Assembly: GCA_002205965.3 (NCBI GenBank)
Contig: NADL03000451.1
Coordinates: 2,852,001 to 2,916,000 of the forward strand
DNA length: 64,000 nt
Reading direction: 5' to 3'
DNA from: Kappaphycus alvarezii
Lineage: Eukaryota > Rhodophyta > Florideophyceae > Gigartinales > Solieriaceae
The notes below the pieces were generated by a model. It saw only the letters and a list, made by a program, of their open reading frames with translations, made no database searches and was not told the DNA's origin. Shown here in pieces: positions 1 through 10,600 of the stretch (within the stretch, counting starts at the first letter, position 1; every line of letters begins with the position of its first letter). The position numbers and the translations under genes were made by a program.

Positions 1-819
1 CCCAAAGCGCTTAATTGAGGTGGTAGAGAGAAAGGGAGGGGCTACGAAGTACTAGCTTAAAGAAGGTTGCAAAGCGCCATAGTACTGTACTGTATGGACG
101 TGAAGTGGGTCATATTCTATTTCGCGTACTTATAGAATATCGCATTGATTTCGAGCTTTTCTGAGCAGCCAATAAGAGGCTTGAATGATATAGTACCCGT
201 AAAAGCCTTAATTGGCGTACACTTTCCAGCAATATGGCCTTTAAATGTTCAACTTTTTTGTTAATTGTTTTTCGACATTATTTAAAGGTGTACTTATGTC
301 AATTTCGCACGCCGTACATACTGTACTGTACTGTACATATGTTGTCAGAAAGTACAATTGCCTTGTACTGTAATTACAGGACAGAGATGTGTAAAACAAA
401 AAGAATCTATTTAGGGTAAAGTGAGCCATGTGGATGCATATTTACAATTAAATTTGTATTTCTTGTTTGCACTTTGGGCAAACTTTCACTCGCTGTTGCA
501 TACGGTAACCCAACTTTTCAAGCTGGGACTTTTTTCTCGAAAATTTCCCGATTCTTCGCACTGTGGTGCACACACTCGCACTTTCAGTACCATCGTATTT
601 GGCGCCAACTCTGCAGTTTTAAATCCAATATACCCTGTGAACACCCGTCCGCGATCGTTGATAGCTTCATTCGCCCCCGTTATTTCCTTTTTGCCAGCGA
701 CTTCGAATTCTTTTTTCCGCACGATTCGACCGCCCTTTCAAACAGTCGGCTACAGCCCACACTTCTATTTGCCCCTTCGTTCAACATCTCCACGCCAGCC
801 CTGCTTTCCCACTTCAAAT
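1..819. other. Upstream region of the polynucleotide kinase gene
   Basis: No gene is recognised here. A run of CTGTA pentamers at about 318-338 makes a GTACTGTAC palindromic cluster like those in other intergenic regions of the window. From 415 to 819 the frame of the downstream gene is open without any ATG. This stretch holds the 5' leader and promoter of that gene, but no TATA box or splice signal is convincing. Confidence 0.4.
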
Positions 820-2202
820 ATGTCTGCGACGAATGGCCCTCGTACCCGTAAAAGGCTCCGCCAGACCACTCTCGCAAGCTCTCCCACAGGGGCCAAATCC
901 AAGGCACGCAAGCTTGGTGTCTCAATACCACAAACTCGAGGGAACTGGAACGATGACCACTCCAGGAGTGGTTTGTTAATATACGAGCCGCATACTTGGC
1001 GCGATGAGAAGAAAGGCGCCGTCTTGCTCCGTGGCGAGATGATCAAGGTTGCGGCTTTCGATTTGGACAGTACAATCATCACTACCAGATCGCGTGCTAA
1101 GTTTCCAAAGACCCCCCTGGACTGGAAGTTTACCGTCAACGAAGTTACCAAGATGTTGGAGGGCTTGGCAAAAGATGGATACGTGCTTGTTATTTTTACA
1201 AATCAAGCTGGTGTCGGTACTGGCCGGATCAACGAAGCCTTCGTCAAGTCCCGACTTGATAGCATCATGTTGGCTGTGAGCGTCGATATCGGTGCGTTTG
1301 TCGCCACCATGAAGAATAATTACCGCAAACCTGCCACTGGCATGTGGGAAAGCTTTGTGCAAATGGCGGGTGGAGTTCATCGCATCGATCGCGAAAACTC
1401 TTTTTACGTCGGTGACGCTGCGGGTCGTCCAGCAAGGGGCAGCATGCCCCGCGACTTTTCAGACAGTGACCTCCGCTTCTGCATCAATATTGGCCTTACC
1501 TTTCTCACACCGGAGCAGTACTTCAGCGGAAAGTCGGAAGAAGCGGTGTCAATGGATAAGGTGCAAGGATTTGATCCGCGAGCATTCTTGGAGCTGAATG
1601 GGGAGGCTACCTTCTTGAACGAGTCGGCAAACTTGGATCATCTTTTAAAACGGACCATGATTCCTCCTGATATCGTCGGGGATTTGGATATGGGCCAGTG
1701 TGCAGAGCAGCCGCCGGCGGTTCTAACGATGGTTCTAATGCATGGGCCTCCAGCATCCGGCAAGACGACTTTTGTGCAGCGTCATTTGGTGCCGCGAGGA
1801 TATGTGTGGATTAATCAAGATTCCATGCAAACATTCTCGAGGTGTTCACGAGCGACGAGGGTCGCTTTGGCAGAAGGAAAGTCCGTGGTGATAGACAATA
1901 CAAACCCGGATCAGGCGGCGCGTGCAAAGTACATCGAGTTGGCAAAAGGACATACGAGCAAGGTGAGGGTCGTGGTTTTGTGCATGGATACAAATGAAGA
2001 GCTGGCAAAGCACCTGAATATTGTGCGTGAGCGGGATACAAATGGTGAGATAAGGCACATTCCGGTAGTGGCATACCATGCATATCGGAGAAGACTTGAG
2101 GAGCCGAAACTACATGAGGGAATAGATCGCGTTGCGGTGGTGCGCTTTATTCCGACGTTTAACTCGGAGAGAGACCAATTCATCTTTACGAGGCTCGCCT
2201 AA
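820..2202 (+). CDS. PNKP: Bifunctional polynucleotide 3'-phosphatase / 5'-kinase
   Basis: A 460-residue protein that should convert damaged DNA ends to 5'-phosphate and 3'-hydroxyl before ligation in nuclear single- and double-strand break repair. The N-terminus is basic (KRLR, KSKARK) and may be a nuclear signal. The HAD phosphatase half is clear: FDLDST at about 80-85 with nucleophile D81 and acid D83, IFTNQ at 125-129, YRKP at 168-171 and FYVGDAAGR at 195-203. The kinase half has the P-loop GPPASGKTT at 309-317, an INQD motif at 331-334, VIDNTNPD at 357-364 and a RFIPTF end. There is no FHA domain before the phosphatase, as in plant and yeast relatives. I chose the first in-frame ATG. The frame is open for 135 codons upstream but lacks ATG. 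It is convergent with the EMC7-like gene, 128 bp away. No intron or frameshift is seen. Confidence 0.93.
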   Translation: MSATNGPRTRKRLRQTTLASSPTGAKSKARKLGVSIPQTRGNWNDDHSRSGLLIYEPHTWRDEKKGAVLLRGEMIKVAAFDLDSTIITTRSRAKFPKTPLDWKFTVNEVTKMLEGLAKDGYVLVIFTNQAGVGTGRINEAFVKSRLDSIMLAVSVDIGAFVATMKNNYRKPATGMWESFVQMAGGVHRIDRENSFYVGDAAGRPARGSMPRDFSDSDLRFCINIGLTFLTPEQYFSGKSEEAVSMDKVQGFDPRAFLELNGEATFLNESANLDHLLKRTMIPPDIVGDLDMGQCAEQPPAVLTMVLMHGPPASGKTTFVQRHLVPRGYVWINQDSMQTFSRCSRATRVALAEGKSVVIDNTNPDQAARAKYIELAKGHTSKVRVVVLCMDTNEELAKHLNIVRERDTNGEIRHIPVVAYHAYRRRLEEPKLHEGIDRVAVVRFIPTFNSERDQFIFTRLA

Positions 2203-2330
2203 TGTACGAGTTGGTGAGATGATATTGGTGATGTATGTAGACAGACTCTAGGATGCATGAAAACAGACTGTTTGTGCATGTCAAAAAGAGTCGATGATAT
2301 GTACGAAGTCCAGGTGCTCGCAAACCGGGG

Positions 2331-2987
2331 TTACCGTGGCTTAGCGTTGGTCTCTGATTTGGCAAGGTCGAGACGACCAAGTAAATTCTTGAAGTGGGCG
2401 TTGGTATCACCGAGGTCTACTTCCTTTTCTCCCATTAGGTCTTCGCGTAGTTCTTTAGGGAGGTCGCGTAAAACAGTTGGAAACCAGACGACAAAGGCAA
2501 CGGCAGCGAGTTGGACCAGACGAATTTTATAACTCCATAGATGACGCCATGTCCAGGGTTGAGATTTTTGGGCAAAGTTTGTCGGGCGGGATGGAACAAA
2601 GGTGAGATCAGTGTCTGGAGGCCATTGGTTGGGAGAATGTGGGACAAGAAGGAGGGGTTTGGAGCGGGGAAGGACGGACTTGATGGCGGAGGATTGGAGG
2701 AGGATGAGGAGCGGGGGATATTCGAGGTGTGGATGGCCGAGGAGATGGAGGATGTATGGGCCGTCGGGTTGGAGAGGCAGGTGATGAAGGGTGAAGGTGG
2801 CGTTGGGGGTGATTGGAGCGGTTTCGATGAGATGGCTGTCCGGGGAGTGCACTGTGACTAGAATTGCCCCGGCGGTCGTTGGGATGGCGGGTTGAGGGTT
2901 GAGTTGGACTGTGCCGGAAATTGGTGTGGGGAAGGCATGAGCAATCGTGGGGAGGAGTAGAAAAAGCGTGAGGAGGAGGTGCGTCAT
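2331..2987 (-). CDS. EMC7: ER membrane protein complex subunit 7-like protein
   Basis: A 218-residue predicted type I membrane protein. Residues 1-18 (MTHLLLTLFLLLPTIAHA) form a good signal peptide, which is why I prefer this ATG to one 19 codons upstream. Residues 22-110 are a lumenal beta-rich domain of the carboxypeptidase-regulatory/EMC7 type. A single membrane segment spans about 156-172 (IRLVQLAAVAFVVWF). It is followed by the cytosolic motif LPKELREDLMGEKE and an FKNLLG end, which match the EMC7 pattern of a P/R-rich pre-membrane region and a conserved MR-E-type tail. The EMC inserts membrane proteins at the ER; subunit 7 is a lumenal/TM accessory subunit. It lies tail to tail with the PNKP-like gene and shares a 361-bp divergent promoter region with the methyltransferase gene. 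Confidence 0.8.
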   Translation of the reverse strand: MTHLLLTLFLLLPTIAHAFPTPISGTVQLNPQPAIPTTAGAILVTVHSPDSHLIETAPITPNATFTLHHLPLQPDGPYILHLLGHPHLEYPPLLILLQSSAIKSVLPRSKPLLLVPHSPNQWPPDTDLTFVPSRPTNFAQKSQPWTWRHLWSYKIRLVQLAAVAFVVWFPTVLRDLPKELREDLMGEKEVDLGDTNAHFKNLLGRLDLAKSETNAKPR

Positions 2988-3348
2988 GGTGGGATTTGGG
3001 ATTCGATGGTTGGGAAGGGGAAGAAATTGTTTACTCGGTGGCAATCATGAGATGATGGGTAATGGGTCGGGGGTGACTTTTTCGAAAAGGCTGCTCAATT
3101 GGTACGGAGAGCTGGCTACAAGTATAGAGGCACGACGATGATTGTGTTGGCAGTGGGACGGCCTTTGTAGCAGTGTGTTTGGCAATGAGTGCAGCAGGGT
3201 GGGGAGAGAAAGGGTCCGAATTTGGTGGTTTGCTGGACCACAGCTGTATGAAGGGTACATAGTACATACAACGCTGCCAATATTACGTATGGTAGAAATT
3301 TTACACATAGTCCACGTATACAAAAGAATAGAGACAAATAAATATAAG

Positions 3349-4045
3349 ATGCCATGGTGCCCTGCACCCATGCAACGTCGCTATATGCTGCCACCGATAT
3401 ATCTCATGTGCATTTCATCGGCCACTGCGACTAATCCATCCAGCCGTGCTTCTCCTATCGCCAAAATAGGCCTGCTCACCAGTGGAGCGGTCCTTTTCTC
3501 ACTCACTGCGCTTACAATCCCGTTTCTGCGCCGCTACTCCGGGGCACCATATGTCGCGTCATCGCCTCAAGCACGAGCCGCCGTGCGCCGATTTGTCTCT
3601 TCATCGCACGTCATTTGACGAGAAAAAGGCACCCCGGTTGACAGATCTCGGCGCAGGTTCAGGAGAGATGGTATTAGAGGCCGCAAAGCTAGGATACGTG
3701 GCTCGTGGGGTGGAGATGAATCCATGGTTGGTTTTACGGTCGAGGTGGAAAACGAGAGCATTGGACGGTGCGGTTGCGGAAAGAGTGACGTTTGAGAGGG
3801 GGGATATGTGGAGGTGTGGATTGGCTGCGGAGGATGTCGTTGTGGTTTTCGGGGTCCCAAGTATTATGGAAAGAGTGCGGCAAGTAGTCATGGAAGAGTG
3901 TAAGGATGGTTGTGTGGTTTGCAGTAATGCGTTTATGGTTCCGGGGTGGTCGCCCATGGCGAGAGAGGGCGGTGTGTGGTTTTATTCTGTCAGGGAACAG
4001 AGAGACAGGGAGATGGCCATGAATGAAGAACATCATGAGAGTTAA
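3349..4045 (+). CDS. Membrane-anchored protein-lysine methyltransferase, FAM173/ATPSCKMT type, with one frame break
   Basis: The first frame (from ATG 3349, or ATG 3370) gives a basic N-terminus and a hydrophobic segment (IGLLTSGAVLFSLTALTIPF) running to a stop at 3616-3618. The second frame picks up near 3613 and carries the SAM-binding motif DLGAGSGEMVLEAAKLG, the family signature GVEMNPWLV and the post-motif VVVFGVPSIME, ending at 4045. In this family a membrane segment precedes the methyltransferase domain in one protein; mitochondrial members methylate the ATP synthase c subunit or ADP/ATP translocase. The join needs one base gain or loss at about 3600-3615. Candidate GT-AG introns there (13 or 28 nt) would be implausibly small. 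It is either a sequence error or a recent pseudogene. The family call is strong and gene integrity is uncertain. Confidence 0.75.
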
Positions 4046-5414
4046 CGGATTAGCTTTGTATTGAACATTGGTAACTGATCCTTGCTGTAGATCGCGCTCA
4101 ACTTTGCCTCACCAGGAAACTTAACCTCAACTTCAACATCAAGCCCGCGAAAACCCACGTCTTTTCGCCCACAATGTCCTCATTCAACGTCACCACTGCC
4201 TCTGATCCCGTACCTCTCTCCTTCATCACCTAAGGAGATCTCGATATCCGTAGAATCCCCATCTGCAGCGAGGATTTCATTCGAAGCAGCATTTCTTTAA
4301 AACTCTCCGGTGTCGTCACCACCGCTCCACACTATGCCCCGTGTCGGACGCTCACACCCCTTTCCGCCTGCAACGTGTCACAATCTCCGCGTGCAAGGTG
4401 TAATACTTCGTTGATCTGTTACATACTTCTCGCTCAAACCCTTGCCCCTCCCTTGGACGAAGACTAAATAACAGCATATTGCCATCGAGGTCGAGTCCCC
4501 ATCTAGCCAGATGCCGAGGCCTAAATGCGTCTGCCGCTCTGTAAGGGTAGCCACGGATTCCTGGCATCTCCAGCACTCACTACGCCTTTAATTATGCTGG
4601 CCTCAACGCTGCCCTCTGTCGCATACAAGGCCTACTCCCAGGCAGCCGCATACTTCGTTGATGAAGACATGGAGAGTACCCACATCAGCCACCCACTGCA
4701 GGCCCCTTACTTCACCGACTTGATTGAAGCCTCCAATCAGGGCTAGACCTAGCGGCCCTTCCCTTTGGCTTTTGATACGCCCGGTTCCTATCTTCGCAAA
4801 CCATAATAGTCGTGCTCGCTCACACTGTGCGACTACCGCAGTATTCTGGGTCCATTCCGCTTGCAATTCTCCAACATATGCGACACAAATTAAGCTCTAT
4901 GGCTTGGTCCAGCGAGTAAGGCATGTTACTTCTAAAGCAGCCGTTGGCACCTCTGAGATTCACGAAGAGACCCATACAGAGGAGGCAGATATTTGCGCTT
5001 TTGCAGATGAGTCCGCGAATGCTCAATGTGAGAATCTTGCCCAGGCTGTTCGGAAGCTGTTTTCTGGTGAGGAGTCGTTGTCTTTTGAGAGGCTCACTAA
5101 TAGTGAACTAGTAGGTATTCCACTCCTGCTTGGAAATGTTCAGGTGCCGTCTTGCTGCTCGACAATTGTTCTCGCATCTCTCCTCTCGGAATAAGCCCTC
5201 AAGTGATGAAGGAAGTGGTTTCCTTCCGCGGGCATGGATGAGGGGGTGGGGATCGGCTCGGAGGGGTTTACGAGGGAGGGAAAGGTCGGACAGACGATCA
5301 CTGAGCGGGGATTATCCCGGCTTAACCATCACACTTAGCCGTCGGATTCTTTCTGATGTCAAGGCTAATCGCTGGGAAATTGTGACGACCTAGAGTATGT
5401 AATCAAAATCTAGG
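4046..5414. other. Intergenic region without a recognised gene
   Basis: GC content is close to that of the neighbouring genes. Short open stretches occur (for example 4724-5194 on the plus strand, rich in Ser, Ala and Cys), but none shows a family motif or sustained frame. It could be a decayed gene. The gypsy element inserted at its right edge, at 5415-5419. Confidence 0.3.
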
Positions 5415-5419
5415 TCGTC
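5415..5419. repeat. Target-site duplication TCGTC, left copy
   Basis: The five bases before the left LTR equal the five bases after the right LTR (12891-12895), as expected for gypsy integrase staggered cuts. Confidence 0.93.
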
Positions 5420-5637
5420 TGATGTGCGCAAATTCGCACACGAAAAAATTTAGATGAGGACCATAATTGTATACAGTATTGGAACTGGGAAGATATTTTT
5501 ACAGTTTTTGAATTTGCAAGATATTTTTAATTTGGGTGAGTGTGGCAAATTCATCGGTTGATTTTTTATTTTAGGACACGCTGTCATAGTGGATGTCAGT
5601 ACAGTTCTAGGTTGTGGGTGATACTACGAGTGACTCT

Positions 5638-5652
5638 GAAAGGTCTATATAA
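5638..5652 (+). promoter_or_regulatory. TATA-box module 1 in the 5' LTR
   Basis: GAAAGGTCTATATAA. The same 15 bases recur exactly 180 bp downstream. It is a likely core promoter element of the retrotransposon; which module is used cannot be told from sequence. Confidence 0.6.
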
Positions 5653-5817
5653 TGGCCACATCAATTCCCACCCCTGGCCGATGGGTGGCTGGCATGGGTA
5701 TGGCACCTAGATATTTACCTTGAGGAAATATCTTCTAATGGTCTCTCTGGTTCACACGATTCCCGTGAATGCGTTTTATGGTATTTAGTATGTTTGATTG
5801 AGACTTTAGGATTAGCC

Positions 5818-5832
5818 GAAAGGTCTATATAA
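5818..5832 (+). promoter_or_regulatory. TATA-box module 2 in the 5' LTR
   Basis: A second copy of GAAAGGTCTATATAA, followed by G instead of T. Transcription starting about 30 bp downstream would leave roughly 280 bp of R-U5, a normal size. Confidence 0.6.
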
Positions 5833-6141
5833 GCTGAGTAAAGTGCTTCCTCCTTGAGAGGTCAAGCAAGTTGGCAGACAACTTCAGGTCAAGCTCCGAG
5901 TAGTAGGAAGTTGAGAGTCAACTTCAGACCCTAGAAAACTTTTTCCTAAGCTGGTCGCAGAGCATCAGTGGTAGACCCTGCCCCTTTTATACTTGCTTGT
6001 AGCCCTCTCAACTCTCTCCCATATACACTCCTTTTTATTTGTTCAACTATACCACGGTAGCACTTTTGTCGCTCGCAACACCTCCGTCTTGGGGTAGTTG
6101 GTTCTAAGTATCTCTTCTCCCGACGATTTACCCCTATCATT

Positions 6142-6159
6142 TGGTACTCTTGTGGAGGG
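6142..6159 (+). other. Probable primer-binding site
   Basis: TGGTACTCTTGTGGAGGG begins two bases after the LTR end, the usual place and the usual TGG start for pairing with a tRNA 3' CCA. I cannot say which tRNA it matches; it is not the common initiator-Met sequence. Confidence 0.5.
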
Positions 6160-6228
6160 GGTTGCACCCGAGGTATTCGAGTTGAGCAGTCTTAGGGAAC
6201 CATTCGAGGGGATCTCTTTTCTGTAATC

Positions 6229-7625
6229 ATGGATCTCAACGCTGCTCGTATAACGTTCACAGGGGGCAAGAATGAAGACGTTGAGGAGTTTCTCTATACA
6301 TATGTCAACGTTGTGATGCGTGAGAAGAGCGATGAAGAGAAGGCCGAAAGTATCTTCGCCTATCTTCATGGTGACGCAAAGCACAAATATAAGGCCAAGT
6401 TTATCAACGGGTGGTCTCTTAACGGGAATGGGCGTAACTTCGGTGAGGTATGTGAGTGGCTTGTGAAAGAATATGCTAAGCAGGTAGAACCAGATGAGAT
6501 GATTCGTACCGCCATAGAGGCCCGGCTCAACTTCGACGATTTGTTAAGCTCATTGGTATACTTGTGTGATCTCTATGAAAAGGCTGGGTTCAACGCCCAA
6601 GCCAAGTACGGAATGCTGCGTAAGGCGGCGATGGGGATAAGCGGCTCTCCGATTTCCTCCTCATCAAGGGCCCTCACACTTTTAATGAACTGAAGGGTAC
6701 CATAGTAGAATTTGTCAAAAATTCGGAGACGTTTCAGTCACTAAGTGAAATACCGAGGGAAACCCGTACATCTATGCCGATCGTGCATCCTGAAAAGAAT
6801 TATCAAAGGCCAGCTACTAGCGCAGCAGCATTGGAATCAGTCAGGAGCGATGTCAAAAACTTGGAAGAAAGGTTGGAAACCCGATTCGATAATCGACTTG
6901 ACATGATAACCTCGCAGTTGGAAAGCCTTACTCTTACCATTAAGAAGAACCAGTCTGGGGCCCCCAAGGCCGCAGAAGTCTGTTCCTACTGTCACAAGCC
7001 TGGACACTTTGCAAATAGGTGTCCTGATAATCCACATAGAAACACTCGTTGTGGAAAGTGCGGTCGTTACGGGCATCATGAAAGTAACTGCTGGTCTAAA
7101 GACAACAGAAGAGCAAATTTATCGGACGCGAGGAGTGAGTCAGGACCAGAGATGAAAATCTTACAAAACAGGAAGGATCAAAGGTTGGCGGATGCCGGTA
7201 ATGTATCCATCGCTGAAGAAATCAGTCAAGTTAATGTGACAAAAAGGGATGGGGAAGGGAACGTTTTGTCGAAAAAACCTAGGCTAGATTATGGAATGCT
7301 GGAGCATATCCCAGCACCTGTACCTCCTCGAACCAAGAGGCTTGATCAAGTTGTTCCAGGGGTGGGAAACACTTCGGCCAAGAAGACGAGAAAGAGTAAG
7401 AAATTTAAGAGTATCCCGAAGGACGTACTAGAATATGTGAAGAAGTACAATTTGGTGGCTGAGCTTGCATCAGCCCCAACTGGGATAACGTTTGGTCAAC
7501 TTTTGAGGGGCGACGCAGAGGATGCGAGAAAGAACTCAAAAAAATTATCAGGTCTAATAAGTCCGCTAAGGGTAAGAAACTGTTTCTTCAATCGGCCTCG
7601 ACAGCACCAAGACGTCTTAAGCTAG
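6229..7625 (+). CDS. gag: Gag of the gypsy element (one internal frame break)
   Basis: Starts at ATG 6229, 89 bp after the LTR. The first 154 codons encode a helical retrotransposon Gag capsid-like domain. The frame breaks at a GGGG run (6633-6636) and continues in frame 3 to 7625. The second part holds two CX2CX4HX4C zinc knuckles (6981-7091), CSYCHKPGHFANRC and CGKCGRYGHHESNC, then a basic Lys-rich region. Gag packages the element RNA in cytoplasmic particles. Near its end, seven As at 7538-7544 sit in the right phase for a -1 slip into protease. Confidence 0.85.
7538..7544 (+). promoter_or_regulatory. Candidate -1 ribosomal frameshift heptamer
   Basis: Gag codons here read TCA AAA AAA TTA, so the zero frame parses the seven As as A_AAA_AAA, the canonical slippery form. 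A -1 slip gives ATT ATC AGG and enters the frame that carries the protease motif FDSGA at 7664-7678. The position, at the gag/pro junction, is what the family leads one to expect. Other frame breaks in this window also fall on homopolymers, so a miscounted run is the main alternative. Confidence 0.55.
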
Positions 7626-10600
7626 TACCAGTCAAAGTATTGGGTATGAAAACCCAGGCTCTCTTCGATTCGGGTGCTGTTCCAAACCTCATTTCAGAAA
7701 CTTTGGTGACAGATCTAGGTCTCGACATTACTCCAACGACTCGAAAATAACTGTAGCGGATGGAACCGTCTCAAAATGCATGGGCACTGTTGACAATGTT
7801 TCCGTGTTCTTTGGGGACTCTAAAGTTGATGTAGACTTTCTGTCATGCCTGATCTCCCTTTCGATGCAATCATTGGCTGCCCTACCATGGAAAGACTAGG
7901 GACATGCATTGACTTGGGCAATCAAATGGTTTCAGTTAATATTGACGGCAGAACCGTAAAGATGCCCCTGGATTTCGACAAAAGCACGCATCCTGAAGAT
8001 TTAAAAGAAACGGACAGTGAAGATTTCACTTCTAGCTATGACAGCGAAGATTCGGAACCAACGAACACTTTCGGAAGTGGAAAAGGGTACCCTTGGGGGT
8101 AATGAACATGGCATGGGACGATTATGATTCTGGGTTTGAAACAGATGACGACTGGAATTCTAGGTAGTTTGACACCGAATATGTTTCTTTTTGCGATGAT
8201 ATCGAATCAAAGGACAGAATTAGGAGCATGAAAGAAGATTACTTTGCAAAGAAAATAAGAATACGTCGAATTCCATATATGAAGATGTGAGCACGCCGGA
8301 AGAGGTCCTTCAAAATATTGAGGTTGAGAATCAAGAAGAAAAAGGGCGCCAAATGGCAGAAATCCAAGGAAAAGTGCAGCACCTTCCGCCGCCGCCTCAC
8401 TGAAAATATCCGACATGTTAGCATCTTCCGAAGTAATTGCATGGAGTGTTTCAGATTTAAGACAAGCAAGTGTACCGGTCACTCACTCATTTGAACTTAC
8501 CGATACTCAACCAATTTACCACAGGCCTAGACGTCAACCGCCAAAATATGACCAATTTATCTCAGAGAATGTTACAAGTATGCTGGAAAATGATATTATT
8601 CGGCCAGTTTCATCCCCATGGTCATTTCCAGTTGTGTAGCACCAAAGAAGATGGAAAACTTCGCTTTTGCGTCGATTACCGACACTGAACCAGAGAATGA
8701 TACCCGATCGATTTCCGATTCCAAACATGGAGAAATCCTCGAGGACTTGAAGGACGGGAGATACTTCACCTCAATTGATCTTTACACTGGTTATTGGCAG
8801 ATTCCATTAGATGAAAAATGTAAGGAAATAACAACTTTTACCAGCAAAGCCGGTACATTCAGGTTCGAAGTGATGCCTTTTGGTCTCATGAATGCCCCAG
8901 CTACATTCCAAAGAATGATGAACGAGGTTTTGAAAGGATTCCATTTGCAAGAGTTTATATCGATGATGTGGTGATATTCTCAAAAACCTTGGATCAGCAC
9001 ATATCGCATGTCAAGACTGTGGTGGAGAGAATAGATGCGTACAGCCTGAAAATTAAGTTAAGCAAATGCTTCTTTGCGAAAACGTCTATCCAATTACTCG
9101 GTCATATCGTCGATCAAGAGGGAATTAAAGTGGATCCAGAGAAAACGAAAAAAATCAAGTTGGCACCAGGCCCGCTTCAAAGACGGAGGTTCGAAGCTTC
9201 TTAGGACTGGCCTCATATTACAGAAATTTATCAAAGATTTCGCCAAACTGCAGCACCGTTACATGCCAGCACTACGAAGAACGGAAAATTTTACTGGAAC
9301 AAGGAAATGCAGACTGCATTTGAGGAGCTTAAAGATAAGCTATGTGTCCCCCAGTGCTCATGTATCCAGATTTCAAGAGACCATTTGTTGTGGAGACAGA
9401 TGCCTCAGAACGGTCTTTGGGTGCCATTTTGTCCCAAAAAGACGAAAACGGAAGACTACACCCTGTTCAATTCGTAAGTCGCACTCTGAATGATGCGGAA
9501 AGGAGATAATCAGTCTGCGAAAAAGAAGCGCTCGCTGTTGTCTCCGCACTGAAAAAGTTTCGCGTATACCTTTTATCACTCGAGAAATTTGTCTTGATAA
9601 CTGATCACCAGGCACTTAAGACAGCATTCCAAAAGAAAGATGTACATCACCGCTTGGCCCGATGGCTCGACATTTTCGCAGAATATCGGTTTGAAATTGT
9701 GTATAGGCCCGGACGCAATAATCAGCCTGCCGACTACCTATCCCGCTTGAGGGATCCACTGATTCCAAATGAAAAAGCTTCCGAGAACATCGTCGGAGTT
9801 GCCGAGGTGCAAGTGCCGAACAATAACGAGTACGAAGCTAATATTGACGGACTAATTAAATTCCTGGATGGACTAGAAATGAGAAAGGTTGATATTGAAC
9901 ACAGAAATTGGGTACGCAGGAATCAAAAGGCTTTTACACTATGGAATGGGAAACTCTTCCGACACACGAAAGCCGGTCCTCGACTAGTGGCCCCTTTGAA
10001 AGAAAGAATGAAGATCTTGAGGACTTTTCATGATGAGTTAGGCATTGGGATCTCGAAACAACCAAGAAATTCGTTACTGAGAGATTCTGGTGGCCCAGTA
10101 TCCATAAGGACGTCTATAACTTCGTGAAAAGCTGCGACAACTGTCAAAAATTCACGCCAATACGAAAGTATAAGACAACTCTAGGCTTTCCAGTTTCCGG
10201 TCTCTTTGAAACCTTTTCAATTGACTTTGCCGGCCCATTCAAGGAAACCTCTTCCGGAAACAAATATCTCCTTATAGGGGTGGAACATCTTACTGGATGG
10301 CCAATAGCAGTTGCAGTTGAGGAGGCCAATGCTGAAGTGGTCCTGAGATTCATCGAAAAAGAAATAATTGAACCGTTTGGTCTTCCAAAAAGGATCATCT
10401 CGGATAACGCACTTTGTTTTACTGCAACTTCACTGCTTCGTTTCTTGGAAGAAAAAGGTATTCAGCTAAAGACAGTTCTCGCATATGCTCCTATGTCAAA
10501 CGGGAAAGCGGAGAGGATGGTTGGAACCATCAAACGATCAATATCGAAAACTATGTCCGAGAATGAAATCCAGTGGGAAGATGCCTTACCAAAAGTGTTA

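Larger units (their letters stand above)
5420..6139 (+). repeat. 5' LTR of the gypsy element
   Basis: 720 bp, starting TGATGTGCGC and ending CCCCTATCA. It is the same as 12171-12890 at every position I compared (constant offset 6751). A GTGCG/CGCAC inverted repeat lies at its very start. It contains two GAAAGGTCTATATAA modules. Confidence 0.95.

Noticed and set aside
3590..3620. Spliceosomal intron joining the two methyltransferase frames
   Set aside because: The only phase-correct GT-AG pairs near the break are 13 or 28 nt apart, too short for a normal intron and without a branch-point signal.
5946..6167. Antisense ORF within the LTR, repeated at 12697-12897
   Set aside because: It recurs only because the LTR is duplicated; it has no known motif and no independent support.
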